From the NCBI GenBank assembly GCA_030374765.1, contig JARGXX010000117.1, positions 806,001-870,000 on the forward strand: a stretch of 64,000 nucleotides of DNA. Direction: 5' to 3'. Position numbers and translations under genes: made by a program. The notes beneath the pieces were generated by a model. The model had not been told where the DNA came from and searched no databases. It saw only the letters and a list, made by a program, of their open reading frames with translations. Of this stretch, positions 21,537-33,009 are shown in pieces. Each line of letters starts with the position of its first letter. Position 1 is the first letter of the stretch. The stretch is from Agarophyton chilense (taxonomy: Eukaryota; Rhodophyta; Florideophyceae; Gracilariales; Gracilariaceae).

Positions 21537-23851
21537 ATGAATGCAGGAAACACAGCCAACCGACCAGACCATAGGACTCCAACGGCAGGACAAGTTTCCA
21601 ACGCAACGCCGAGAATGTCACCTTAACCACATTTTGATACTGTCAGCGACCACAGGAGCACCATAAGCCAGCCACAGGAAGTACTGACTCCCCTGTCGAC
21701 CCTAAATGAGTCACGGAGAACCAACCGTGGCAGCGTGTTTACCAGAACGCCTCACCAGGGCCACCTCTAAGTCAGGGACGCCCGAAGGAGAAACCCCCCA
21801 GGCCGAAAAAGCTAGAGAGAACATGGCCGCAGAGCCTGCCGACCTTCTCTGGCCTCTGTCTCAGTGAGCTCTGCTCAGCCCATGTGGATTCCATTGTGGA
21901 CATGCGACTCGCTACGGCGATCGCTGACCATACAGATTACCTCATTACACGAAAAGTTCCTAAGGTAACGGAGTCTGAGTTATTTGTAAACTCCCTCCTA
22001 AAGGCCGTTCAAGGAGCACTCACCAGCCATTCAGGCTATTCGGACCTAAGAACCACTCCACAAGTCAACCATCCGGTTTCCGTAGGGAAATACTCTACCG
22101 AACCCCAAGGAGTGGCCGTATTTCCCGCCCCTCGCCGGGGACACCATCAGGAAATCGAATGGAAAGGCAATCTAGGAGCAGAAGAGAAGCTCCGCGTCTA
22201 GAAGATAGACAGATTTCTAAATCCAAAGCACAATATGAGGTACAGCGACCTTAGGGCTCCGTAGGATCTGAGAGAGAGACCGATTCTTTAAGTCCCGATT
22301 CCGCTGGAAAGAAAAGAATTCATCGCAGGAGAAAGAAGAACAGAAAGAGTAAAAGAAGAGAAAACTCGGCCACGAGTGATTCCGATTCGGACTCAACCGA
22401 GACGACTGACTCGGAAATGGATGAGGCTCACGTTCGAGGCCTCAAACGACAGAAAACAACTAATGAAAATTTCCATAAGGTTCTAAACAACCGAAATTAT
22501 CGATTGGCAGACAAGTCTCCAAAATATTCTGGTTCTGTTGCCCAAAGAATTGTCAAATGGGCCAAACGGATGCAACGAACCATTACGGACAAGTTCTCAG
22601 GTTCCGATCCCATTTATGTCCTTATATTCCTTAGTTTGTTCCATACGGCCTGTGATCAAAACGGTGTGAAGAGGGCGCCGCTCTGTACCTTTTCCAATTC
22701 TTCCTCACAGGACAGGCACGTGACCGAGTGGTTTCGGAGATATCTCGCACAACTGACCTCTTGGATGCTCAATACCGAGAACTTCTCTGGTGATATCTTC
22801 AGGTTGTTCATTACCTATTGGGAACCTATGCCACGGATGCTGTTTATAATGGATGCCTACCACGAAGTGATATCTGTTAGGCAGAACTCCATCATGACCG
22901 AGTCGGCTTTCGCCGACGACCTATGAAAGAAGGCTTATAGATGTGGGAACGTATTCTGCGAAGGACGGCTCAAACGTCGTTTCATCACGTAATTTAATCC
23001 CTGTCATTGGAACAAATGTCTGTAACTACCACACGGAAAACCCAAAACACTCTTTCAGACGGCTCGTCACCTATGCCGAAGGTTATGGCAAAACCTACAG
23101 GACTTCTGAGCACAAAGATGATATATCCAGAGGACACGCAAATCTATTGCGTAAACCCAACCGAGCCCATTTGTTTAGCTCAACTGAATCGGACATGGAT
23201 TCATCATTCCATTATGTCGACTCGGGAGATATCTTCGCGGTTAATTTCAGTGCCGTTCTGTCTGGTCTCCCATCATATACCTCCCAGGGAAATACAGCGA
23301 CCACTGGACCACCCTCACCGAAGTATTCCCCCTTCCCGCCCCGCAAAGATGTTTTTGTTCCCTCACCAAGGGCTTGCTTACTCTGCCTTTCTATGGTCTA
23401 CACCTGTGACTGCACTAAGTATCGGCCTGAGAACGCACGCAAACATCTCCAAGCCTTACGGGAAGAGAATTTCAAGGTGCGAAGATCCGAAAGAATTTTT
23501 AACAGGGCACAGCAACGAGCTACAGGAACACCTAGAAGCTCCCACTATGTCACACCTCCGGATACCCCAATGAAAGCCCCTCAGGTCCATGCCATTGTAG
23601 ACCCTACGGGCGACCCCGAACAGGATCCCCATCCTGAAGAAGAGATGGAAACCCCATCAGAAAACGCTTGGAGGGTCGACGCGAGGCAAATGCTCCCTCT
23701 TCAAGTCTATGCCTCCACCAATTGGACCGGCAGGAGCCAAGGAGCTCCTCACCTTCCAATACAAACCACACCCACTGAAACACTCAGAATGGACCAGAAT
23801 TGGAAGACAGTAACGACCCTGTCTGTATCCTCAGGAAGGAGAATTATATAG
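21537..23851 (+). pseudogene. gag of chromovirus B1, broken
   Basis: ATG at 21,537 (MNAGNTANRPDH). Readable parts are 21,884-22,201 (ADHTDYLITRKVPKVTESEL), a basic/acidic linker around 22,320-22,420 (HRRRKKNRKSKR), a capsid-like region at 22,417-22,926 (SVAQRIVKWAKRMQRTITDK, then WFRRYLAQLTSWML and MDAYHEVISVRQNS), and a C-terminal frame at 22,943-23,851. The zinc knuckle survives only as CLLCLSMVYTCDC (about 23,378), with the usual Gly-His lost. Frames change several times. Gag would assemble the particle. Confidence 0.8.
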
Positions 23852-23854
23852 TCC

Positions 23855-24640
23855 GGATAACCATGGGACTACTCTTCAACTGCTCCAGAGTGACCACAGC
23901 CGTATTGGACACAGGCACTGGTCCCAATTTGGTCCATTCTAAGCTACCCCCATTTCGTTAGCAAAACTCGTTCATGCAAGGAAGACTCCCAGGATTACCG
24001 ATGCATCAATTCGAGCAGTGGACATTAAAGGGGTATTAACACTTTACATACACTTAGGATGATATAAAGTCCGCACATGATTCTTTTTGTGTCCTAACTT
24101 GGGCGCTGACGCAATCCTAGGACCTCCTTCATCGATCGATTCGTTAAGGCCATTTATCCAGGCCTTTTCAAAGTCGCGTTCTATCGCGCACCTTCCATCT
24201 CCATAATTGGTTCCGCCCCAGGGCCAGAAGCTAACCTCCAATGGGCAACTATCTCCGAATATACTAGGTCCAATAAGGTTTGCTTATCGAAAGCCATAAC
24301 GATACCCTCGATGACCCAGATCACCCTACCGGTCCATTCCCAGTCCTCAGATCTCGTGGCGATACACACCCACCCGAAAACGGTTCTGAAACACCTCATT
24401 TTCTTGGCCAATAGAGTAATGGACATCCAACCCCACAGGTCCTTCTTGGTCACGGTCAGCAGCTTCCGAGATAGGCCCGTGCGGTTACCTGAAGGCACAG
24501 TGATTGACATCACTTTACCTGCCCCTGTGGCCATTATGGAGATCCATTTGGACAACCTTTCCACGCCAAGTCCCGACGAGGACGTCGACTCCTGGGAGAA
24601 AACAGTCGCCATCGGCGCAGAATTCGGATAGTATAGGCCC
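23855..24640 (+). pseudogene. Aspartic protease region of chromovirus B1
   Basis: TTAVLDTGTGPNLVHSKLPP at about 23,896-23,957 is the retropepsin active site (DTG). The rest of the domain is full of stops up to about 24,310, after which the protease-RT linker is open (24,311-24,631). Confidence 0.75.
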
Positions 24641-24719
24641 CAGGTAATTGATCTTCTCAGGGGTTCCCAGACCATATGATCAGGTAGATTTGTAAAACTC
24701 AGAGCCCCTACACCCCGTA

Positions 24720-25640
24720 TTTACCTTCAGGATGATACTAAACCACAGTTACAGCACCCCTACCGTACAGTCCTTAAGGGTAGGGAAATTGCCGCCGACC
24801 AGATGGAAAAGATGCGCAAAGCTCACGTCATAGAGCCAGCGCCTCCTAACCAGTCCGAATGGGCAAGTCTCCTTGTCCTAGTGTCTAAGAATGATGGCTC
24901 CGTCAGGTTCTGTGTCGACTATAGGAAGCTGAATGCAGTAACCAATAGGGACTCATACCGGATACCCCGTATGGATGACTGTCTATATTCCTTAGGTGAG
25001 GCAGCCGTATTCACCACGCTGGACACTAGTTCCGGAAATTGGCAAATACCTATGGCTGAGGATGCGAGAGCGCTGACAACCTTTACCACCTACGAAGGTC
25101 TGTTCAGATTAACTCGTGTGCCCTTTGGTTTAAAGAATACGCCGGCGTCCTTTGAACGATTAATGTAAATGATACTGTCCACAGTCAAATATAAATTCGC
25201 CCTGGTCTATTTAGATGACGTAATGATCTTCTCAAGAACCGTGAAAGAACCCCATCGCCTTGTGAGGACAATGCTAACAATCCTACACGACGCTGGAGTA
25301 ACACTGAAACTCCGCAAGTGCGCCTTCGTTAAGGCCTCAGAGGATTATCTCGGTCACATCGTCCTCCCAGGAAGGTTAAAGGTAGCCAAATGAGCCACGG
25401 ATGCGATCCGACAGGGTAGAACTCCCAGAACCCACACGGAACTGCGATCCTTTTTGGGCTTGGGCAGTGATTACCAACGTTCCGTCCAAGGAGTCGCTAA
25501 AACCTCGGCCTCTCTCAACGCAACATTGGAAAAGGAAACACCTTCGGAGTTTGAGGACCGCACCGAAAACCAGTACCAGGCATTTCAGACCCTAAAGAAC
25601 GAATTGCTGAACCCTCCTATACTGGCTTTACCGAAACCCA
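24720..25640 (+). pseudogene. Reverse transcriptase of chromovirus B1
   Basis: Blocks in order are MEKMRKAHVIEPAPPNQSEW, SVRFCVDYRKLNAVTNRDSY, AAVFTTLDTSSGNWQIPMAE, TYEGLFRLTRVPFGLKNTPA and FALVYLDDVMIFSRTV. The catalytic YLDD box is intact at 25,208-25,219. Stops at 25,166-25,168 and 25,391-25,393 break the frame; both can be explained by C-to-T changes (CAA to TAA, CGA to TGA). The RT-RNase H connection follows (SFLGLGSDYQRSVQGVAKTS). Confidence 0.9.
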
Positions 25641-26216
25641 TTAGACCCTTTGTCTTGAACACAGACGCTTCTGATACCCAGGTGGGATGCCCACTGCTAC
25701 AGGAACAAGATTCACAAAAAGCTTATCGACCTATTGGACACTGGAGCAAAACGTTCACCAACGAGGGGCGAAACTAAAGTACTACCGAAACGGAATGTCT
25801 CGTCGTCGTATGGTCTGTATTAACACTCTGACCATACATCGAGGGAAATAGGTTCACCATCATGACAGACGACGTTTGACTCCGCTGGTTACTCAGTATG
25901 ACTGATGCATCAAGTCGCCTCGCTCGTTGGCGCCTGAAGCTGTCAGAGTATGACTATAATAGAACCTATAGGCCAGGCATCAAGCACCAGGCAGCAGATG
26001 CCCTCTTGCGAACCATATCCGGCGGAACTGATGACACGGCATTCAATGACCTCAATTCTATTCCCTTCACAGATGACAGACCTCAGGATAATAAGGAAGC
26101 GGATTACCTTATGGGTACGGTCAAAGTGGATAATCCTGTGGAAAAGGAGAATAAAGTCTACTTATTGGATTGGAAGACAATACCACCCAATTTGACACCA
26201 CCTCAGGTTAAAGTAT
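25641..26216 (+). pseudogene. RNase H of chromovirus B1
   Basis: RPFVLNTDASDTQVGCPLLQ carries the first catalytic Asp in TDAS. TETECLVVVWSV carries the Glu. The end reads ARWRLKLSEYDYNRTYRPGI and KHQAADALLR (usually ADALSR, here with the Ser position changed). Stops at 25,775, 25,829 and 25,877 interrupt it. It would remove genomic RNA during reverse transcription. Confidence 0.85.
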
Positions 26217-26314
26217 AAACCCCAGAGGAAGAAGAAAAAAAGCTTCTCTCTTCAACTATTGAGGAGCTCCTACAAACGCAGGCCGAAGACGAGTATTGCA
26301 AGGAAACAGCCTAA

Positions 26315-27307
26315 TTGGTGAAAACCACTGGATGCCTATTCGACTACGACGGATTTGGACTACTGTGTTCCCGCGCACCACTGGATAGCGCACTCCAACG
26401 GATAGTACTAAGGTCACTGAGGTCCCGATTCCTATACCTATCCAATTTCCCTCTCTTGGCTGATCAGCCTGGAGGCCGACAAATATACCAGACCCTAAGT
26501 AAGATCTTCTACTGGCCACTCATGGCCCAGGACCGATGGGAAACCGCACGGAACTGCACTTCCTGCGCACAGATTCGAGTGTCTTGCGCCAACCATCAGG
26601 CCCAATATAAACTTTTCTCCGCCGCAGGCCCGAAATAATTCATCGAAATGGATATACTTGGACCTTGGCCCAAGTTGTCCCATGGGAACTGGTTTGTCTT
26701 GGTCATGGGCGATAGGTTTACCAAACTTACCGGAGCCCTACCTCGAGGAAAGGCAACAGCCACGGATATGGCCACGGCATTCTTGTCCCACTGGTTGTAT
26801 CCCTATGCCATACCACTCTACCTCCTTACGAATAACGGCAGCCAATTTGTATCCAACTTATTTTTGCACGTTTGTGCTACCTACGGTATCAAACATGTAA
26901 CCACAATGGCATACCACCCGCAAAACAATGGCCAAGCCGAACGCTTCAACCGTACCCTTTTGAACCGATCGGCACTCTACGTATCTGAGCAGCAATTGGA
27001 CTGGGACGCCTATGTTGAGCTACTGGGTTATGCCTACAACACTCAAGTACACCCTTCTACGGGGAGAACAACTTTTGATTTGAAGCTAACGAGATCGCCA
27101 TCGGCGATAGCTATTGAACTTCAGGAGTCCATTATACCCCAAGAAATAACCGAAGGAATGACTACTACTAAGGCGAAGCGCTACTCACGCCGACGCATCG
27201 ACAGCATTATCCAATCGGCTGGAGCTGTACTAACCAAAGCCCAACTGCGAGCCAAGGTCTATTTCGACAAAGCCGTCTTGAACACACCTACCTTTGGAAA
27301 AAAATAA
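26315..27307 (+). pseudogene. Integrase of chromovirus B1
   Basis: The zinc-binding N-terminus is near 26,470-26,580 (IFYWPLMAQDRWETARNCTS, then C of the HHCC motif). The core has FIEMDILGPWPKLSHGNWFV (first Asp), YLLTNNGSQFVSNLF and NGQAERFNRTLL (Glu). The second catalytic Asp of LTDNGSQF is Asn (AAT at 26,831-26,833, a single G-to-A change), which would abolish activity. A stop at 26,636 separates the zinc finger from the core. Confidence 0.9.
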
Positions 27308-28000
27308 TTCTTGTACCTATATCTCCACCGAAAGACAGTGATGACCTCGAGGAACCTAAGCGGAAACTCTTTCTCGACCTGGCCATATGAAGTCCTTGAG
27401 GCCAATCAACACACAATTACGATACTAATTGACGGCCTACATAACACCGTGTCTATTGATCGGGTGACAGGAGCTCCCAGCTCCTCTGGCCCATCAAAGT
27501 CCCATCCCCTTGGCTCAACGGAGTCATTACGACCTCAGGTCGAGGCTCAGGTCCCCACAGCTCCTAAAACAATATCCGCGGACCCGACTGTCCTCATGGA
27601 CCCACTAGTCAATGTCAATGACGATGACCCATCTCTCCCAACCGAGTCCGATGGATTCGCCCCTCTGGACCACACTCTCTTTCCGGAGAAGGAACACCAA
27701 CAGGATTACGTTTTTGAACGAATCATCTCCGCTAGTCGAGGAAAAGATGGGATAATGCGCTATCGCGTCCATTGGTTTGGCTATACTCTAAAAGAAGACA
27801 CTTGGCAAAAGCCCTACACCATTCCGCCTAATTTTATAGCCCGTCATTGGCGTAAGATCGGCAGCACGGAGCGCAACATCCAGGATGGGGAAACCATTGG
27901 CCCGAATAATACCAAAACGTCTGCCGAACCGCCTCCCAACACGACGGTTCGCCGTAGCTCCAGCATAAGGGAACAATGTCAGTTTTCAGGCGACACCTGA
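27308..28000 (+). pseudogene. GPY/F-like module and chromodomain of chromovirus B1
   Basis: After the integrase, TWPYEVLEANQHTITILIDG resembles the GPY/F module that ends many gypsy integrases. A proline-rich linker follows. YVFERIISASRGKDGIMRYR then VHWFGYTLKEDTWQKPYTIP (27,707-27,830) is a chromodomain with its aromatic positions (Tyr, Trp, Trp) present. In chromoviruses this module binds modified histone tails and directs integration. The frame ends at 27,998-28,000. Confidence 0.85.
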
Positions 28001-28095
28001 GGAAGACCTGAGGAAGCCTTCAAGGTTCGGCTGACCTCCGGAGGCATGGAAGTTTGAGATATACAGCAGTGACTTTAGTAAAGCACAAGCATTAC

Positions 28096-28101
28096 TTTAT
28101 T
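28096..28101 (-). promoter_or_regulatory. Candidate poly(A) signal for the antisense ORF
   Basis: AATAAA on the minus strand, about 500 bp downstream of the last readable part of the antisense frame and just past the end of the sense chromodomain frame. It is a common hexamer, so it is supporting evidence only. Confidence 0.35.
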
Positions 28102-28599
28102 TGACTAACTAGCAGAGGCCGAACAGCCCTCGCCATGACCAAGAAGATCGCCAAAGCGCTCCGAACACCAGCAGAACTCATTTGGGCGGCGCAGGGGTAG
28201 CCCAGTCGTCTTAATTTGAACCTGCAGGAGCAGAACCGGGTCAAAGATCAGCTGAGGAGCACACTCTGCCCTTAGGACCGTCACCAGCCACTCGAGCGCG
28301 CTTATTCCGCGGGGATTGATCTGAAGAACTATTTTAACCCTCGAAAGCCTCCCTGTCGCTCAAATGTAGACCATAACGGGCATTTCTGCATTCTGCTGCA
28401 GTTCATTGACTATAGTGGTTTTCAAATCCTGACCCTCTTGGACAACCATGGCGTGGCGCGCCGAGCGACGCCTCTAGAGGCAAGCTTCACTCAAGACTTT
28501 TCCAATGTCCACTGAGGTATTAATAACAATGGTACGGCCGCAATGACCGAGATCCAGGGCTGCAGCCGTGACAAAGCGTGAAAATGCGGCAACGGAGAG

Positions 28600-30217
28600 G
28601 ACTGAGCGATGTCGACGCCTAAAGGGGACAGTTGAGCCATCGCACCACCTACAGGACTTTCGGATTCGATAGTACCTCTTCAGGAGGGATGTCCACTTGG
28701 GCGACGGGTGGCTCATATGAGAGATCATCCTGAGGAGCAGCGCCCGGAGGAGCTGTAGGAGGGGAAGCGGTCGGCAACACAACCTCGGACTCAACTGGAA
28801 GATTGACGCTCTCTACGGGCAGGACGAAGGGATCTTTCCTGAATTATTCTCCGTCGGGTATACCAGCAGGAACGAACGGCGTGTCTTCCACATCAGGCTT
28901 GAAGCACAGAGGATCGAAATTATTGGCCTTCAGATAATATTCGGGCACATGACGCCTCGTGAGGTCCGATGGTTAATTCATCAAAGGCTTAGTGGGACAG
29001 GCACGAGCGTCGTCGCGACCCTGCAGGTGTAGCGGAATCGGCGTGAACGAGTCGGTGTCGTGGTCAGACCAAAGAAACTCGAGAGTCTTGCTCCACTCGA
29101 CCTGTAAGGCATGATGCAAAAGGACCTCAGACTTCTCGATGTCGAACTGGGTCCCACGAACGATATTCTGGATGCCCAGGTTCCTTAGAAAACGGATCAT
29201 GATATCCACGAGCGGGAATAGACGACCTCTAGTACCGGGTATGTTTTCGTCATACCATACTTTCCAATCGTCCGAATGGACACTACCACGGACTCCGTAC
29301 TTCACGGGATCCAGGAAGGTCATAAGGGACATCATGCCGAGCACAACGAATAGTATCTGCCGGGGCAACCAAGACCTTTGGTCATTGTCATCGCCCATGA
29401 CTTGGAACGAGTGGTTCGCCACCACGGATGGCGTGGGAACCAAGAAGAGCGTCGAGGTACGCCAATAGAGAGCCCATTGGTTCTCATCCACGGGGAGAAG
29501 CTAGAGGTAAAGCGGAGGACGTTTGTCTGCGATCATGTCGTGAAACTCCATTTTGTGTCAACAAAAGTAGAATTCCAGGGATTGACGTAAAAGACCATCG
29601 GGCTCATGAATCTTTTTCATACAGACCCTATTGGACATGCAGAACAGGCGGTCATACGACGGCGTTTGGAAGCACATGTGCGCCAAGAGTTTGTGACTCG
29701 CCGGAGGAAATATCACGTGAGGCGAGATGAAGTTCATGTCTAGATCCAAAAGGAGTTTGTTCACCCTGAATTGGTACTCGGCTTCCTCCTCGCAGCGGAG
29801 GTACGGCATGTCCACTTGGATGAGGGTGCGAAAGCGCGTCGCCGAACGCGTATCCACAGGACAATGCAACAACCATTTATATCACGCGTTCTTACTGCCC
29901 CTCAGGAAATATGGTATCTTAGCGAACCTTCTGGCGTCGAGATACATATGACAGAATCTCTGGTATTCTTCCACACAAGACGGAAGAATGGCATGACGCA
30001 CCACCCGCGTTTTTTGTCCGATATTATGGTCATAGCGGTTCCCGGGCCGTTCATGGGCCAATTGGTATCCCGTGGAGCTCCCCGCCTCGTTTTTCGAAGC
30101 CACGGTGTCGCTGCGCACAGGCTGGTCGGCCGGTAAATGGATAAGAAAGCCGACGGAAGCGATAAAGTCCGGAGGGAGTATGGCGTATCCGACGGGAGTA
30201 TAAGGCACGTTCGGCAT
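28600..30217 (-). pseudogene. Antisense ORF of chromovirus B1 (unknown protein)
   Basis: One minus-strand frame runs from ATG at 30,217 to about 28,600 with only a few stops (near 29,880, 29,555, 29,510, 28,970, 28,845 and 28,665), between the chromodomain and the 3' LTR and opposite in direction to gag-pol. Segments include MPNVPYTPVGYAILPPDFIA, YLRCEEEAEYQFRVNKLLLD, a hydrophobic stretch RQILFVVLGMMSLMTFLDPV, RGRLFPLVDIMIRFLRN, HALQVEWSKTLEFLWSDHDT and an acidic/proline-rich tail (TPFVPAGIPDGE; PPEEVLSNPKVL). No family was recognised. Element C has a frame at the same place with a comparable hydrophobic segment followed by FFPLVDFM. Extra antisense ORFs between pol and the 3' LTR are known from some plant gypsy lineages. 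Confidence 0.5.
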
Positions 30218-30642
30218 CGCGCACGACCAATGTAAAAGTACTAGGAGGGAAAGAAAAGATGATGGAATTGACCCAAGCAGACTGACGGACGTAAACCACG
30301 GTAGGCGATGCGCATAGGGTTGCCAAAGAAAAATTGCAGACTAAAGAGGGCCCCAATGACCGTCAGAGGGAGATTAAGCCAATGGACAATCTTGCCAACG
30401 CGATAAGAGGAATACGCCGGCGATACACCTGTGTTCAGTGCTCACGGCGCGATTTAGTTTCTGTCCTTAGGCAAATTATTTGCAACCTGGGCGCCAATGG
30501 TCAGCTCACTCTGCCTCGTACTCCCACAGGTCATGAGGACGTGACGTCCCGTCGCTCCCAATGCTACTGGGAGCAACTAAGTGCTCACGGCCCATGGGTC
30601 AGTCATGAGGCCATCTGGACTTTGCCCTGACGGTCGAATCCT

Positions 30643-30653
30643 AAGGAGGGAGA
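30643..30653 (+). other. Polypurine tract of chromovirus B1
   Basis: AAGGAGGGAGA lies four bases before the TG of the 3' LTR, the expected place for the plus-strand primer. Confidence 0.7.
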
Positions 30654-30657
30654 TTTG

Positions 30658-31103
30658 TGATGGAGCAACGGTAATGGTTGACCCCTGTAAGCTGCCAGGG
30701 CTTGGGTTATCGCACAGACGTCACGTGGACTGGCCAACCTCAGCTGGACTCATTTAGATAATTATTATATTTTAATTAGTGTAAAAGAATAGCATTACAG
30801 TGCCAAGGAGATCCCAGCGCCTCGCTATTGTTATTTACTAGGCTCGAGTGACGCTTTAACCTAAGAGTAAGGTAGGCACCCTTAGGATACTAATTTACCC
30901 CCTTTGATACATTATTTCCAGCAATTGGTCTTCAAGCCATGCTTTCTGTAGCTCCGACCTGTAGGACTACGCAGTAAACGCCAGCCCATTACACCAAGTA
31001 CAATCTGGGAGTGCTGCCGTCAGAGATACGAACCTTAGGACCCGCTCTACCACGCTACCTCAGGTCGAGACCAGTGCGCTGACCTACCAGTCATTGCGTT
31101 ACA
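30658..31103 (+). repeat. 3' LTR of chromovirus B1
   Basis: 446 bp, TG...CA. It matches the 5' LTR and the B2 LTR. Antisense to the element, the minus strand carries TAGCGTGGTAGAGCGGG and AAGGTTCGTATC (31,026-31,060), tRNA-like box sequences that are also present in B2. Confidence 0.85.
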
Positions 31104-32225
31104 AACAGCTAAAGTTAAGCACCTTATCAAGCGGTTGAGGATCAGACTGAATGATCTAGTCTTTGATGGCAAAACACCCATGCTTGTCATCGAGTTCCTT
31201 ACCCGTTTCGTTGCCGAAGCGGAAACCGTGCAAATGAGTGAACCTCAAGATTTAGTTTTGTTGCCCTACTTCTTGGTAGGTTTTGCGTCAGATCAATATC
31301 GTGCTGTTTGCGGATCTCTATCAGCCGCCGACGGAGGTGTAACCTCCTGGCCTGAAGCAGTACAGTACTTACTGCGAAGCTTTGCGACGTCCAAACCAAT
31401 ATGACAGGCAATCCTGGATCTTCGTGATATGACCCACAAACCTTGTGAAGGAGAAGCCGAATACAGCTCGAAACCTAATAAAACCGCCACTCGCTGTGAT
31501 GAAGTTCATTCAACCGAAGGCAAGGTTCGCTTGTTCATCGATGGACCAGATCCCAATATCAAATCTCTAGTGGCTCGATTTCGAGAGAAGAATGATAGAG
31601 CCTCCTTTCTGGAGTTGATTCAGTTTTTGCAAGCTGAAGATGACACGGTGAGAGCTCGCGGAGTTATGCATCACACCATGAAACTTGGTTCATTCAAGAC
31701 AGAGAAGCGACGCAAACAAATCTTGAAGTCCGCTCCCAATGCGTTACATCTGGAATCTCCTTTGGACTCACGAGATTCTTCGTTCAGTACTTATGATGAA
31801 CAATCGCAGCACGATGCTGCCTACTTGATAGATTATCAGCAGTCATCAGTGCCCACATACGAGTTAACTCATTCGGAGTGACAGGATGAAGAAGCCGTAA
31901 TTGCTATGTAGGGCAGACGCCCAGTATATCGTGCATGTGTTATTTTTCTAGAGGGAGGGTTTAAGAATAGTAAACCCGAATGGTTGGACACTCGAGTTGC
32001 ATACCGATTTCAGCCGATGAAAGCACCACTTCGAGAAGCGTTAATATGCTACCTTTGTTACGGTCGTCATCATCCGTCGGCAGAAGGTGCACTTCCTGCT
32101 AAGGATTTAATGCGCGTTCTCAGGAATTATGAAGCCCTCTCTGAGGGGGAAGGAAACTAAGTACGGTCCAGTAATTACTGGAGAGTAAAGGAATGGCTTA
32201 GCTACAGCCACAGACGTCAATCTGG
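31104..32225 (+). pseudogene. gag of chromovirus C, broken
   Basis: Open directly from the B1 LTR: KHLIKRLRIRLNDLVFDGKT, FLTRFVAEAETVQMSEPQDL and VLLPYFLVGFASDQYRAVCG are a retrotransposon gag capsid region. Stops at 31,402, 31,879 and 31,909 look like CGA/CAG to TGA/TAG changes. A zinc knuckle remains as CYLCYGRHHPS (about 32,048), with the last Cys lost. The N-terminal part is missing at the LTR boundary. Confidence 0.75.
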
Positions 32226-32545
32226 AGCCGCAGTGGATCAGAAACTTGAACCATCTCAGTGAAACCCGCAATAAGGGAGTAACGCGCCATGAGCGAAGAA
32301 AACAAATCATTCGGAAAACTAAGTGAGGGAACTCCAAGAAGGTCAGTTTTAGGCCGCACTGTAGTGCCAACCAGGGAGAGAACACTTCCCTGTTCCCATG
32401 CTTGGAGTCCCAAGATCTTGATGAGGACTCATCACATTCCCTTGAGTGGATTGAATCCGTCCGTTAGAAAGCGAGTACAGTTGACTGTGAACTTTTGCGC
32501 CCATGGTGACGCTGCCTTAGTCCGTCGAAGCGAAAGAAATTTACT

Positions 32546-32983
32546 ATGATAATGCAGAAAACAAATTGTAGCAATCACGCCGACACTGGCTCGGATAAGA
32601 ATTTATCAACCCACCGCTTGACCGCCCTGGACACAGGGGCAGGACCAAAACTTATTGGGATCTCCGAACTACCAGCAGCATATATGAAACAAATCTGCTA
32701 TGGTCCTCTGCCGGATATCTGGGATGCTAATAAGAATGCATTGCGAACATTTGTAACAGTGAGGCTGCTCGTTGGACTCAGAAACTTTTTAGTGATGGTG
32801 AGGTTTATTGTCTGCAAGTCACTGGCTGCACCAGTTGTCCTAGGATGTGACTATTGCGGCAAGTTGGTTGAAACAATCTGCCCTTGGAGAGGACTAATCC
32901 TGCTGGACGAAGGCTCAACCATGCCAATAGTGCGAAGACCACTACGGAGAGTTGGAAGAAACACGAGCTCGTTACAAACTTAA
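32546..32983 (+). pseudogene. Aspartic protease of chromovirus C
   Basis: LTALDTGAGPKLIGISELPA is the retropepsin active site. APVVLGCDYCGKLVETICPW later in the frame is the C-terminal I/VLG-DF-like segment. The domain is nearly intact over 145 codons. Confidence 0.8.
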
Positions 32984-33009
32984 CTCGAACGCCCGTCGGC
33001 GAAGATAAC

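Larger units (their letters stand above)
20978..31103 (+). mobile_element. Chromovirus B1, near-complete Ty3/gypsy element with antisense ORF
   Basis: A 10.1-kb element with two matching LTRs (20,978-21,411 and 30,658-31,103), primer-binding site, gag, protease, RT, RNase H, integrase, chromodomain, a 2.6-kb region holding a minus-strand reading frame, and a polypurine tract. The domain order PR-RT-RH-IN-chromodomain defines a chromovirus. LTRs differ by many substitutions and a 12-bp indel, and the pol frame has about nine stops, so it is old and inactive. No target-site duplication is visible. Its 3' LTR abuts gag of element C, into which it appears to have inserted or recombined. Confidence 0.9.
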
